The translations under genes were made by a program, and so were the position numbers. Below, piece by piece: positions 25,011-32,686 of a stretch of DNA of 36,798 nt (positions within the stretch are counted from its first letter, which is position 1; every line of letters begins with the position of its first letter). The notes under the pieces were generated by a model. The model had not been told where the DNA came from. It saw nothing but the letters and a program-made list of their open reading frames with translations, and ran no database searches. The stretch is from Rhodobacteraceae bacterium WD3A24 (GTDB lineage: Bacteria; Pseudomonadota; Alphaproteobacteria; Rhodobacterales; Rhodobacteraceae), in assembly GCA_002967695.1 (NCBI GenBank), contig PUHN01000038.1, positions 1-36,798 of the forward strand, given 5' to 3'.

Positions 25011-25682
25011 ATGAAAGAGCGAAAGGCATACCACATGATCAGAGGACTCCCCCTATTCGCAGCGGGTGTGGGCATTTTGGCGCTCGCGGCCTGCGAACCG
25101 ACGGCGCAGAACCAGCGCACCCGGACCGGCGCGGCGACCGGGGCGTTCCTGGGCGGTCTGTTCGGTGCCGCCGCAGCGGATGATGACGATCGCCTGGCCG
25201 GGGCGGCGGTGGGTGCCGGCGTGGGCGCCGCAGTCGGCGGCATCATCGGGCAACGGCTCGATCAGCAGGCCAACGCGCTGCGCAACGATCTGGGCAACGA
25301 TCAGGTCAATATCCGCAACACCGGCTCGGAACTGATCGTCACCATGCCGCAGGACATCCTGTTCGCGACCGACAGCGCCGCCGTGCGCCCCGATCTGCAG
25401 GGCGATCTGCGCGTCATCGCGGCCAATCTGCGCGACTATCCCAACAGCGATATCCGCGTCGTCGGGCATACCGACAGCACCGGCTCGGCTTCCTACAATC
25501 AGTCGCTGTCCGAGCGGCGCGCCGACTCCGTGGCGCGGGTGCTGATGGGGGCCGGGGTCGATCCCGGCCGCGTTCGGGCGATAGGCCGCGGCGAGGACGA
25601 TCCGGTGGCGAGCAATCTCACGCCCGAGGGCCGGGCGCAGAACCGCCGCGTGGAAATCATCATCGTCCCCCACGCGCGCTGA
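25011..25682 (+). CDS. OmpA-family outer-membrane lipoprotein
   Basis: The 223-residue protein has a lipobox LALAAC (lipid-Cys 28 from the ATG at 25011; a second ATG at 25035 would give a shorter signal peptide). Glycine-zipper stretches follow (GAATGAFLGGLFGAA and GAAVGAGVGAAVGGIIG, about 40-80). The C-terminal OmpA domain (about 112-223) has FATDSAAVRPD, VVGHTDSTGS, LSERRADSVARVL and the peptidoglycan-binding Arg in AQNRRVEI. It should tie the outer membrane to peptidoglycan. It is a single gene ending before a clear terminator. Confidence 0.92.
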   Translation: MKERKAYHMIRGLPLFAAGVGILALAACEPTAQNQRTRTGAATGAFLGGLFGAAAADDDDRLAGAAVGAGVGAAVGGIIGQRLDQQANALRNDLGNDQVNIRNTGSELIVTMPQDILFATDSAAVRPDLQGDLRVIAANLRDYPNSDIRVVGHTDSTGSASYNQSLSERRADSVARVLMGAGVDPGRVRAIGRGEDDPVASNLTPEGRAQNRRVEIIIVPHAR

Positions 25683-25704
25683 GCACCGGCACCTCCGATT
25701 TGAT

Positions 25705-25739
25705 CGGGGCCGGGCAATCGACCGGCCCCGTCTTTCTTT
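25705..25739 (+). terminator. Rho-independent terminator after ompA-family gene
   Basis: A perfect 9-bp stem (CGGGGCCGG, 25705-25713, with CCGGCCCCG, 25722-25730) has an 8-base loop and is followed by TCTTTCTTT. It lies 22 bases after the OmpA-family stop. Confidence 0.9.
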
Positions 25740-25786
25740 GCGCCAGTCGGGCAGCGGGTTTTCCCCGCGCCGCCTGCCCGGAAACG

Positions 25787-25814
25787 CCAAAACCCGGCCG
25801 CGCAGGGCCGGGTT
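25787..25814 (-). terminator. Rho-independent terminator of the F0 operon
   Basis: Read on the minus strand, a perfect 9-bp stem (AACCCGGCC with GGCCGGGTT, 25806-25814 and 25791-25799) with a 6-base loop runs into TTTT-like sequence (GGGTTTTGGCG). It lies 33 bases after the atpF stop. Confidence 0.75.
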
Positions 25815-25846
25815 CGGGACAAGACCTCAAGGCGCGTGCGCGCCGA

Positions 25847-26416
25847 TCAGTGCAGCCGGGCCTCGACGGTCTCGATGCCCTCGTTGATCAGCGCGTTGGC
25901 CTTCTGCGCCGACATCTGCCCGGAGAGGACGTCGCCGGCCGCGGCGACGGCCACGCGCGCGGCTTCGTTGCGGACATCGCGGATCGCCCCCGCCTCGGCC
26001 GAGGCGATCTGGTCCTCGGCCGCCTGCATGCGCCGCTCTATGGAGCGCTGCAGGTTCTCCTTGGCCTCTTCGGCCGACTGCTCCGCCTCTTCGCGGGCAC
26101 GCTCCACGATGCGCTTGGCCTGCGCCTCAGCCTCGCGGATCTTGCGCTCATAGGAGGCGCGAAGCTCCTGCGCCTCTTCGCGCAGGGCGCGGGCTTCGTC
26201 GAGCTCGGCGCGGATCGAGTCGGCCCGCTTGTCGAGCATGCGCCCCAGCATCCCCGGCACCCGGTAATAGACCAGGATGCCGATGAAGATCAGGAACGCG
26301 ATCGCTACCACGATGTCAGTGTTGTAAAGCGAGAAGAATGGCGTGCCCTCCGTCGCCGCCGCGGCGGGGCCGGAGGCCAACGCGGCCAATGTCAGGATGA
26401 TGCCGGAGCGGATCAT
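25847..26416 (-). CDS. atpF: ATP synthase F0 subunit b
   Basis: The 189-residue subunit has an N-terminal signal-like hydrophobic segment ([16 protein letters not shown], then AAAATEG), as seen in rhodobacterial b subunits. The membrane helix ([23 protein letters not shown], about 33-55) and a long charged coiled coil ([16 protein letters not shown] and on, to about 175) follow. It forms the peripheral stalk with b' that holds F1 against rotation. It is the last gene of the operon and overlaps atpF' by four bases (ATGA). Confidence 0.93.
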   Translation of the reverse strand: MIRSGIILTLAALASGPAAAATEGTPFFSLYNTDIVVAIAFLIFIGILVYYRVPGMLGRMLDKRADSIRAELDEARALREEAQELRASYERKIREAEAQAKRIVERAREEAEQSAEEAKENLQRSIERRMQAAEDQIASAEAGAIRDVRNEAARVAVAAAGDVLSGQMSAQKANALINEGIETVEARLH

Positions 26417-26949
26417 GCCATCCCTCCTTCCTTGAGCCGCGCATCGACGGCGGCGTCGACCGTCTTGGCGTCGGCTTTCGCGTCGAACCTCGCGAGGATC
26501 TCGCTTGCGGTGTCGCGGGCGACCTCGGAGACGCTTTGCACCGCACTTTCGCGGATCTCCGCAATCCGCTTTTCCGACTCCGCCGATTTCTCGGCGATCT
26601 GGGCGTCGGCGCGTTCCATCGCGGCGTCGAGATCCGCCTGAATCTCGGCGCGCGACTTCTCGATGATCCGCGATGCCTCGGCGCGGGCGTCGGCCAGCGC
26701 CTTTTCATAGGCCTTCTCGGCCTCGGCCGCCTGAAGCTTGAGTTCCTCGGCGGCGGCGAGATCGTTGGTGATCGTACCCCGCCGTTCGGCCAGAATGGCG
26801 CCAATGCGCGGCAGGGCGATGCGCGACAGGATGAAATAGATCACGACAAGCGTGATCACGAGCCAGAATATCTGGTTGGGGAAGGTCGAGAATTCGAGCT
26901 GCGGCATCCCCGCCGCGGACTCGGCCGACCCTGTCGCCTCAGTTGCCAT
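26413..26949 (-). CDS. atpF': ATP synthase F0 subunit b'
   Basis: The 178-residue subunit starts at ATG 26949 behind AGGAGGACGAG. The N-terminus is polar, followed by [28 protein letters not shown] (membrane helix, about 23-48), IGAILAERR and a coiled coil ending in [16 protein letters not shown]. The presence of distinct b and b' subunits is normal for photosynthetic bacteria and alphaproteobacteria. Order in the operon is c, b', b. Confidence 0.93.
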   Translation of the reverse strand: MATEATGSAESAAGMPQLEFSTFPNQIFWLVITLVVIYFILSRIALPRIGAILAERRGTITNDLAAAEELKLQAAEAEKAYEKALADARAEASRIIEKSRAEIQADLDAAMERADAQIAEKSAESEKRIAEIRESAVQSVSEVARDTASEILARFDAKADAKTVDAAVDARLKEGGMA

Positions 26950-27021
26950 CTCGTCCTCCTGCAACCCGAAGGGACGCGGGCGGGCTCGCGGCCCGCCCGC
27001 ACGCATGGATTACCGGAACCC

Positions 27022-27258
27022 TCAGACGGCGAACATCAGCAGAAGCGCGACGAGGAACGAAAAGATCCCCAGCGCCTCGGCGAAGGCGATGCCGATGAAG
27101 ACCATCGCGGTCTGCCCGGCGGCGGCCGACGGGTTGCGCAGCGCGCCGGACAGGAAGTTGCCCGCAACCTGGCCCACGCCGATGGCCGAGCCGCCCATGC
27201 CCATGCAGGCCAGGCCCGCACCGATATAGGCACCCATTTGAACGATATCGCCTTCCAT
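27022..27258 (-). CDS. atpE: ATP synthase F0 subunit c
   Basis: The 78-residue proteolipid is a two-helix hairpin. It has [21 protein letters not shown] (helix 1), the polar loop RNPSA (41-45), and the proton-carrying Glu 61 in [12 protein letters not shown]. The Glu and the absence of the Na+-type Gln/Ser/Thr triad suggest H+ coupling. A strong ribosome binding site (AAGGAGAGA) fits the need for high translation relative to other subunits. It forms the c-ring. Confidence 0.96.
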   Translation of the reverse strand: MEGDIVQMGAYIGAGLACMGMGGSAIGVGQVAGNFLSGALRNPSAAAGQTAMVFIGIAFAEALGIFSFLVALLLMFAV

Positions 27259-27314
27259 GTCGTCTCTCCTTGGATTGGGAATGGCTTGGATTTTCGGGTC
27301 TGACCGGCCGCGGC

Positions 27315-28061
27315 TCAGTGCGCGGGATGCAATGCGTCCTTGAGGTAGACGCAGGTCAGGATCGTGAAGACATAGGCCTGGATGAACGCCACCATCACCT
27401 CCAGCCCGTAGACGGCCACCACCGCCACGATCGGCAGCACGGAGGCCACGCCGAGCGCGCCGGCGAAGCCCGCGAACACCTTGATGACCGCATGCCCGGC
27501 CATCATGTTGCCGGCAAGACGGATGGAGTGGCTGACGGGCCGCACGAAATACGAGATCACCTCGATCAGGGCGAGGACGGGGCGCAGCGGCAGCGGCGCC
27601 GCCTCGATCCAGAACAGCTTGAGAAAGCGCGTGCCGTGCAGGACGAAGCCGAGCGCGGTGACGGTGACGAAGACCGCCAGGGCGAGAACCGCGGTCACCG
27701 CGATATGCGACGTGGTGGTAAAGGCCCAGGGCAGCAGACCGAGGAAGTTGGACACCACGATGAACATGAACAGTGTCATGACATAGGGGAAGTATTTGAC
27801 CCCGTCCCTGCCGGCGACATCCTCGATCATCTTGTAGACGAAGCCATAGGCCAGCTCGGCGATCGACTGGATGCGTGAGGGCACGATCGCACGCCCGCGC
27901 ATCCCGGCGATCAGCAGCGCCGCGACCACGATGACCGTCAGCGCCATCCACAGCGTGACATTGGTGGGCGTGTACCAGTGCACCGTGTCGCCCCCGAAGA
28001 GCGGCTCCACAATGAACTGGTCCATCGGGTGGATGGCGAAACCGCCTGTGTCTTCAGCCAC
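27315..28061 (-). CDS. atpB: ATP synthase F0 subunit a
   Basis: The 248-residue subunit starts at GTG 28061 within the end of atpI (8-base overlap, AGAGGA upstream), giving the usual family opening ending [15 protein letters not shown]. The essential Arg 181 is in [13 protein letters not shown] (178-190), with the further conserved [11 protein letters not shown] (102-112) and a C-terminal [19 protein letters not shown]. It provides the two proton half-channels beside the c-ring. Confidence 0.96.
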   Translation of the reverse strand: MAEDTGGFAIHPMDQFIVEPLFGGDTVHWYTPTNVTLWMALTVIVVAALLIAGMRGRAIVPSRIQSIAELAYGFVYKMIEDVAGRDGVKYFPYVMTLFMFIVVSNFLGLLPWAFTTTSHIAVTAVLALAVFVTVTALGFVLHGTRFLKLFWIEAAPLPLRPVLALIEVISYFVRPVSHSIRLAGNMMAGHAVIKVFAGFAGALGVASVLPIVAVVAVYGLEVMVAFIQAYVFTILTCVYLKDALHPAH

Positions 28062-28407
28062 GTTCGTCGTCCTCTTCCTTGTCGGCGGCGCCGGCCGCCG
28101 AATCCGCCCGGTTAGCGACGTTGAGCTCCTCGGCGGTGCGCAGCATGACCCGCACGCCCGCCGCGAAGCCCAGCAATGTGAACAGCACCAGCATGATCGG
28201 CTGCGTGCCGAACAGCACGTCGAGGCCGTAGCCGATGCCAAAGCCGATCACCAGCCCGGTGACCAGCTCGATCACCATGCGCCACGCCACATGGGCCTGG
28301 CTGTGGTGATCCTGCGTTTGCCGGGGAGGCGGATCATGGGTCAGCCGCGCCTTCGCGATGCGCTCTTCAAGGCGGCGCATGCGCTCCTTGGCGTCCGGCT
28401 CTGCCAT
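28054..28407 (-). CDS. atpI: ATP synthase protein I (AtpI)
   Basis: The 117-residue protein has a charged N-terminus ([16 protein letters not shown]), two membrane helices (about 46-66 and 72-90, [20 protein letters not shown] and [17 protein letters not shown]) and an acidic tail (DKEEDDERG). It matches alphaproteobacterial AtpI, an assembly factor or Mg2+-related accessory protein, not part of the finished enzyme. It is the first gene of the operon atpI-atpB-atpE-atpF'-atpF. F1 genes must lie elsewhere, as is normal for the group. Confidence 0.92.
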   Translation of the reverse strand: MAEPDAKERMRRLEERIAKARLTHDPPPRQTQDHHSQAHVAWRMVIELVTGLVIGFGIGYGLDVLFGTQPIMLVLFTLLGFAAGVRVMLRTAEELNVANRADSAAGAADKEEDDERG

Positions 28408-28435
28408 GTCGATACGTCCCCCGACAGTCGCGCGG

Positions 28436-28465
28436 AAACTACGTTCAGTCCGGCGCGAGAGTCAA
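28436..28465 (-). promoter_or_regulatory. candidate promoter of the F0 operon
   Basis: On the minus strand, TTGACT (28465-28460) and TAGTTT (28441-28436) stand 18 bases apart, about 30 bases upstream of the atpI start. The -35 is good and the -10 is weak, as is usual for this group. Confidence 0.4.
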
Positions 28466-28573
28466 GCGCGAAGCGCCCCGGCAAAGAACGGGACAATACA
28501 TTGATTATAAAGGTAAAAACAGGCCAACCGAAATGCCGCTGCGCTGCGCTGCCGCGTCGCTGGCGAGCGGCGC

Positions 28574-28597
28574 ATAGTCAACCGTCCGGTTGACTAT
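28574..28597. promoter_or_regulatory. perfect inverted repeat, operator of the ArsR-type regulator
   Basis: ATAGTCAACCG and CGGTTGACTAT are perfectly complementary 11-base arms around TC. The repeat is centred about 39 bases before the ArsR-type start codon. Size and symmetry fit a winged-helix dimer, and position fits autorepression. Confidence 0.75.
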
Positions 28598-28624
28598 GGC
28601 CCCGGCAGCGGGCATGGCCGGGCC

Positions 28625-28972
28625 ATGGGCACCGATCTCGACAGCGTCTTCGCAGCCCTCGCCGACCCGACCCGGCGGGCGATCCTCTCGATGCTGCTGG
28701 AGGATGACATGGCGGTGACCGACGTCGCCGAGCCCTTCGAGATGTCGCTGACGGGCATCTCCAAGCATCTCAACATCCTCGCGCAGGCGGGTCTGATCAC
28801 CCAGGAGCGGCGCGGCCGCGTCAAATGGTGCAAGCTCGACCCCGACGCGCTGCGCGACGCGAGTATCTGGATGCAGGGTTTCGGCCAGTTCGAGGCCGTG
28901 AATCTGGACGCGTTCGAACGCTTCCTCGCCGCCGAGATCAGTGCCGCCGGCATGGAGGCCGAGGAGCCGTGA
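28625..28972 (+). CDS. ArsR/SmtB-type winged-helix transcriptional regulator
   Basis: The 115-residue protein has ArsR features: VFAALADPTRRAILSMLLEDD (8-28), MAVTDVAEPFEMSLTGISKHLNILAQAGLI (recognition helix), and the wing TQERRGRVKWCKLD. The metal-binding ELCVCDL motif of ArsR/SmtB is absent: the equivalent region is DDMAVTDVAEPF. It therefore probably senses something other than metals, as in the subgroup linked to SRPBCC-domain proteins, though no such gene follows here. It has no clear ribosome binding site and may be leaderless. The regulated genes are unknown besides itself and possibly the downstream mcl2 block. Confidence 0.88.
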   Translation: MGTDLDSVFAALADPTRRAILSMLLEDDMAVTDVAEPFEMSLTGISKHLNILAQAGLITQERRGRVKWCKLDPDALRDASIWMQGFGQFEAVNLDAFERFLAAEISAAGMEAEEP

Positions 28973-28989
28973 GCCCGCGCCGCCGGAGT

Positions 28990-29012
28990 TCGGACTTGCC
29001 GGACAAGTCCGA
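28990..29012. repeat. 9-bp inverted repeat before mcl2-like gene
   Basis: TCGGACTTG and CAAGTCCGA form a perfect 9-bp stem with a CCGGA loop, 17 bases after the ArsR-type stop and 40 bases before the next ATG. No T-run follows, so it is either a weak terminator or an operator. Confidence 0.5.
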
Positions 29013-29052
29013 CCTGTGGTGGGTTTCGCAGCGAAATTGCCAGGAGAGAATC

Positions 29053-29916
29053 ATGGACCAGCGCGAACGGCCCACCCGGTCGGTGCTGTATATTCCCGGC
29101 TCGAAGCAGCGGGCGATGGACAAGGCGCGTGGGCTGGCGGCGGACGCGATCATTTTCGATCTGGAGGATGCCGTCGCCCCTGACGAGAAGGCCAATGCCC
29201 GCGCCCTTCTGGCCGAGACGCTACGCCGGGCCGACTACGGGCCGCGCCTGCGCATCGTGCGGATGAACGGGTTGGAGACACCCTGGGGCGCCGATGACCT
29301 GTCGGCTCTGGAGGGGGTCGTCCCCGATGCCGTTCTGATCCCCAAGGTGAGCGCGCCCGAGGATGTCGAGGCCGTCGCCGGCCGCCTGCCCGGCGTGCCG
29401 CTCTGGGCGATGATGGAGACCCCGCGCGGCGTGCTCGACGCGGCGGCGATCGCCGCGCATCCGCGCATGGCGGGTTTCGTGATGGGCACCAACGACCTGG
29501 CCAAGGAGCTGGGCTGCCGCTTTCGCGCGGACCGGCTGACGCTGATGAGCAGCCTGCAGACCTGTCTTCTGGCGGCGCGGGCGGAAGGGCTGGTGGCCAT
29601 CGACGGCGTCTACAACGCCTTCCGCGACGAGGACGGCCTGCGCGCCGAGTGCACGCAGGGGCGCGATCTGGGATTTGACGGAAAGACCTTGATCCACCCC
29701 GCGCAGATCGAAATCGCCAACGCGGCCTTCGGCCCCGAGCCCGACGAGATCGCCCATGCCCGGCGCCAGATCGAGGCGTTCGAGCAAGCGTCGGCGCGGG
29801 GCGAGGGCGTGGCCGTCCTCGAGGGTCAGATCGTCGAGAACCTGCATGTGGAGACCGCGCGGAAGACCCTGGCCCGCGCCGAGGCAATCGCGCGTCTGGA
29901 GGAGAGTGTTGCATGA
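29053..29916 (+). CDS. mcl2: (3S)-malyl-CoA thioesterase-like, HpcH/HpaI (citrate lyase beta) family
   Basis: The 287-residue protein starts at ATG 29053 behind CCAGGAGAG. The CitE-like TIM barrel shows RSVLYIPGSKQRAMDKA (9-25), FDLEDAVAPDEK (35-46), RMNGLETPWG (70-79), the Mg2+ ligand Glu 122 in MMETPRG and Asp 148 in GTNDLAKEL. In Rhodobacter sphaeroides the relative Mcl2 hydrolyses (3S)-malyl-CoA to malate and CoA in the ethylmalonyl-CoA pathway, and lies close to the mesaconyl-CoA hydratase gene, as here. The true lyase Mcl1 has a different N-terminus. The gene overlaps the next by four bases (ATGA). Confidence 0.82.
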   Translation: MDQRERPTRSVLYIPGSKQRAMDKARGLAADAIIFDLEDAVAPDEKANARALLAETLRRADYGPRLRIVRMNGLETPWGADDLSALEGVVPDAVLIPKVSAPEDVEAVAGRLPGVPLWAMMETPRGVLDAAAIAAHPRMAGFVMGTNDLAKELGCRFRADRLTLMSSLQTCLLAARAEGLVAIDGVYNAFRDEDGLRAECTQGRDLGFDGKTLIHPAQIEIANAAFGPEPDEIAHARRQIEAFEQASARGEGVAVLEGQIVENLHVETARKTLARAEAIARLEESVA

Positions 29917-30479
29917 CCGGATTTCTGATCCTGATCGCGGGCGTCGCCCTGTGGTGGCTGGCGCATCTGTTCAAGCGTCTCGCGCCGGGGCCGCGCGCGG
30001 CGCTGGGCGATGTGGGCAAGCCGGTCGTCGCCGGGGCGCTCGTGGCGGCGGTCGTGCTGATGGTGCTCGGCTATCGGCTGGCCGACTACACGGCGGTCTA
30101 TTTCACGCCCGACTGGATGAAGCACGTCAACAACCTGCTGGTTCTGGTCGGCTTCTATGTTTTCGGAATCGGCATGGCCAAGGGCGCGCTGTCGCAGAAG
30201 CTGCGCCACCCCATGCTGCTGGGCACGGCGATCTGGGCGGTGGGCCATCTGCTGGTGCGGGGTGACCTGGCCGCGCTGATCCTGTTCGGCGGCATCGGGC
30301 TGTGGGCGCTGGTCGAGATCGTCGTGATCGACGCGCGGACGCCGGGCTGGCGGCCGCCGCAGCGCAAGAGCGGGCCGCGCGATCTGGTGGCGATTCCGAT
30401 CGTGCTGGTCACCTATGCGGTCGTCGGCGTGATCCATGGCTGGCTGGGGCCGTGGCCCTTCGGCGGGGGAGGCATGTGA
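29913..30479 (+). CDS. NnrU-family membrane protein
   Basis: The 188-residue protein has five or six membrane helices. The NnrU pattern is visible as LWWLAHLFKRL at the start, RHPMLLGTAIWAVGHLLVRGDLAALILFGG (about 98-127) and the conserved His residues in WWLAH, RHPM and VGHLL. NnrU was first linked to nitrite/nitric oxide reduction, and the family is related to the plant heme-dependent zeta-carotene isomerase Z-ISO. It is translationally coupled to both neighbours (ATGA with mcl2, TGATG with DUF1737), yet neither link explains its role. Confidence 0.8.
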   Translation: MTGFLILIAGVALWWLAHLFKRLAPGPRAALGDVGKPVVAGALVAAVVLMVLGYRLADYTAVYFTPDWMKHVNNLLVLVGFYVFGIGMAKGALSQKLRHPMLLGTAIWAVGHLLVRGDLAALILFGGIGLWALVEIVVIDARTPGWRPPQRKSGPRDLVAIPIVLVTYAVVGVIHGWLGPWPFGGGGM

Positions 30480-30682
30480 TGCAGGCCTACCGGCTACTGA
30501 CGGGAGAGGACAACTCGGCCTTCTGCCACAAGGTCACGAAGGCGCTCGCCGATGGCTGGCAGCTTTATGGCGGCCCGGCCTACAGCTTCGACGGGGCCAA
30601 TGGCGTGATGCGCTGCGCCCAGGCCGTCATCAAGGAGGTGCCCGGCCCCTACGACCCCGACAAGCGGCTGGGAGATCTGTAA
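30479..30682 (+). CDS. DUF1737 protein
   Basis: The 67-residue protein has the DUF1737 pattern: YRLLTGEDNSAFCHKVTKALADGWQLYGGPAYSF, then a C-terminal VMRCAQAVIKEV. It lacks membrane helices. The start overlaps the NnrU stop (TGATG), and its own stop overlaps the mesaconyl-CoA hydratase start (TAATG). The function is unknown; the fixed position in ethylmalonyl-CoA gene clusters suggests a link with that pathway. Confidence 0.82.
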   Translation: MQAYRLLTGEDNSAFCHKVTKALADGWQLYGGPAYSFDGANGVMRCAQAVIKEVPGPYDPDKRLGDL

Positions 30683-31716
30683 TGGACAAGACCGGCGCGG
30701 GCCGCTTCTTCGAGGATTACCGCCTGGGCGAGGTCATCGTCCATGCGGTGCCGCGCACCGTGGGGCAGGGGGAGCGCGCGCTCTATCACGCGCTGTATCC
30801 GGCGCGTCACGCGCTCCATTCCTCGGATGTGTTCGCGCGTGGTTGCGGCATGCCCGCCAGCCCGCTCGACGACCTGATCACCTTTCATACCGTCTTCGGC
30901 AAGACGGTCCCCGACATTTCGGTCAATGCGGTGGCCAATCTGGGCTATGCCGAGGGGCGCTGGCTGCAGCCGGTCTGGCCGGGCGACACGCTGCGTGCCG
31001 AGTCCGAGGTGATCGGGCTCAGGCAGAACTCGAACGGGCGCACCGGCGTTGTCTGGGTGCGCACGCGCGGGATCAACCAGCACGGCGCGCCGGTTCTGGA
31101 GTATGTGCGCTGGGTGATGGTCCACAAGCGCGACCCGGAGGCCCCCGCACCCGAAACGGTGGTGCCCGATCTCGCCCCGGCGGTCGCGCCGGCGGATCTC
31201 GTCGTGCCCGAAGGGCTGGATTTCTCCGGCTACGACACCGCGCTCGCAGGCTCCGCGCATCGCTGGGGCGACTACGCCGTTGGCGAGATGATCGACCACG
31301 CCGACGGCGTGACCGTCGAGGAGGCCGAGCACATGATGGCGACGCGCCTGTGGCAGAACACGGCCAAGGTGCATTTCGACGCCACGCGCCGCGACGACGG
31401 GCGCCGGCTGATCTATGGCGGGCACATCATCAGCCTCGCCCGCGCGCTGAGCTTCGACGGGCTGGCCAACGCGCAGATGCTGGTCGGGCTGAATGCCGGC
31501 AGCCACGCCAACCCGTGCTTTGCGGGCGAGACGGTGCGGGCCTGGTCCGAGGTGCTCGACAAGGCCGAGACCGCGTGGCCCGGAGTCGGCGCGCTGCGGC
31601 TGCGCCTCGTCGCGGTGCTCGATGGGACTGCGCCCTTCCGGCTCAGGGGCGAGGACGGGAAGTATCTGCCCGGCGTGCTGCTCGACCTCGATTACTGGGC
31701 GCTGATGCCGATGTGA
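30682..31716 (+). CDS. mch: mesaconyl-CoA hydratase
   Basis: The 344-residue protein has two MaoC-type hot-dog domains (about 8-160 and 195-344). Features include GRFFEDYRLGEVIVHAVPRT, HSSDVFARGCGMPASPLDDL and VNAVANLGYAEGRWLQPVWPGDT in the first, and YAVGEMIDHADGVTVEEAEHM, YGGHIISLARAL and LNAGSHANPCFAGETV in the second. This length and context match Mch of Rhodobacter, which hydrates mesaconyl-CoA to beta-methylmalyl-CoA in the ethylmalonyl-CoA pathway for acetate assimilation. It directly precedes sdhC. Confidence 0.9.
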   Translation: MDKTGAGRFFEDYRLGEVIVHAVPRTVGQGERALYHALYPARHALHSSDVFARGCGMPASPLDDLITFHTVFGKTVPDISVNAVANLGYAEGRWLQPVWPGDTLRAESEVIGLRQNSNGRTGVVWVRTRGINQHGAPVLEYVRWVMVHKRDPEAPAPETVVPDLAPAVAPADLVVPEGLDFSGYDTALAGSAHRWGDYAVGEMIDHADGVTVEEAEHMMATRLWQNTAKVHFDATRRDDGRRLIYGGHIISLARALSFDGLANAQMLVGLNAGSHANPCFAGETVRAWSEVLDKAETAWPGVGALRLRLVAVLDGTAPFRLRGEDGKYLPGVLLDLDYWALMPM

Positions 31717-31728
31717 CCGCCGCTATTC

Positions 31729-31757
31729 GTGATCACTGACGGGAGTCGTGTGATCAC
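31729..31757. promoter_or_regulatory. tandem palindromic operator-like sites upstream of sdhC
   Basis: GTGATCAC occurs twice, at 31729-31736 and 31750-31757. The second is extended to TGTGATCACA. The centres are 21 bases apart, two helical turns, which would place two dimers on the same face of the DNA. They lie in the mch-sdhC gap, about 140-170 bases before the sdhC start. Confidence 0.55.
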
Positions 31758-31898
31758 AAACGCCGCCATTCGGCGCGCGGGGGCAAAAAACACTGAGGAA
31801 CGCCGGGCTCGACGCGTGACTCGCGGCGAAAAAGCGTTATGCATTGTGGCCAGGCGCGCCCGGCCGCCGAGCCGGGCCGGACAAGGAGAGGGAAGATC

Positions 31899-32282
31899 AT
31901 GGCTGACGTGAACCGGGGCAATCGCCCGCTCTCGCCGCACCTCCAGATCTATCGCTGGCAGATCCCGATGCTCACCTCGATCCTGACGCGGATCACCGGG
32001 AACGCGCTGATCGTCTCGGCGGTGCTTGTGGTGTGGTGGTTTCTGGCGGCGGCGACGGGGCCCGACGCTTTCGCCACCGCCGACTGGGTGCTGACCTCAT
32101 GGGTCGGCGACGTCGTGCTCTCGCTGTCGGTTCTGGGGCTCTGGTATCACTTCCTGGCGGGTATCCGGCACCTGATCTATGACAGCGGGCGGGGGCTTGA
32201 CCTGCCCACCGCCGAAAAGCTCGGCTGGGCCTGCCTGATCGGCTCGGTCGTGCTGACCGCGATCACGCTCATCATCGTCTGA
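31899..32282 (+). CDS. sdhC: succinate dehydrogenase cytochrome b556 subunit
   Basis: The 127-residue subunit opens with the SdhC signature RPLSPHLQIYRWQ (9-21), followed by SILTRITGNAL (the quinone-site Ser 27 and Arg 31), and WYHFLAGIRHLIYD with heme-ligand candidate His 84 and His 91. It has three membrane helices. With SdhD it anchors the catalytic subunits and reduces ubiquinone. The ribosome binding site AAGGAGAGG is strong. Confidence 0.95.
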   Translation: MADVNRGNRPLSPHLQIYRWQIPMLTSILTRITGNALIVSAVLVVWWFLAAATGPDAFATADWVLTSWVGDVVLSLSVLGLWYHFLAGIRHLIYDSGRGLDLPTAEKLGWACLIGSVVLTAITLIIV

Positions 32283-32293
32283 GGAGTCGGGCA

Positions 32294-32665
32294 ATGCGCT
32301 ATCTCACCGACCGCAAGCGCGCGACGGGGCTGGGCTCGGCCCGCACGGGCACCGAGCATCACTGGGGCATGCAGGTCTCTTCCGTCGCGCTGGCGATCCT
32401 CGTCCCGCTCTTCGTCTTTACCTTCGGGCCGATCCTCGGCGCCCCCTACGAAGAGGTCACGGCCTACTACGCGCGCCCGTTCCCGGCGATCGTGGCCGGG
32501 CTGACGCTCATCGTTGGGCTCGTGCATTTCAAGAACGGCGCACGGATCATGATCGAGGACTACGCCGAGGGCGGCATGCGCCATGCGCTGATCATCGGCA
32601 CCATCTGCCTGAGCTACGCCCTGATCGCGACGGGGCTGTTCGCGCTCGTCCGGCTGGCGCTCTGA
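32294..32665 (+). CDS. sdhD: succinate dehydrogenase hydrophobic membrane anchor subunit
   Basis: The 123-residue subunit has three membrane helices. It begins RYLTDRKRATGLGSARTGTEHHWGMQ, usual in alphaproteobacteria, and has the heme/quinone region GLVHFKNGARIMIEDY (75-90) with His 78, Asp 89 and Tyr 90. It lies 11 bases after sdhC with GAGGAG upstream. Confidence 0.94.
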   Translation: MRYLTDRKRATGLGSARTGTEHHWGMQVSSVALAILVPLFVFTFGPILGAPYEEVTAYYARPFPAIVAGLTLIVGLVHFKNGARIMIEDYAEGGMRHALIIGTICLSYALIATGLFALVRLAL

Positions 32666-32686
32666 GGCAAGGATACGGAAAAACCA

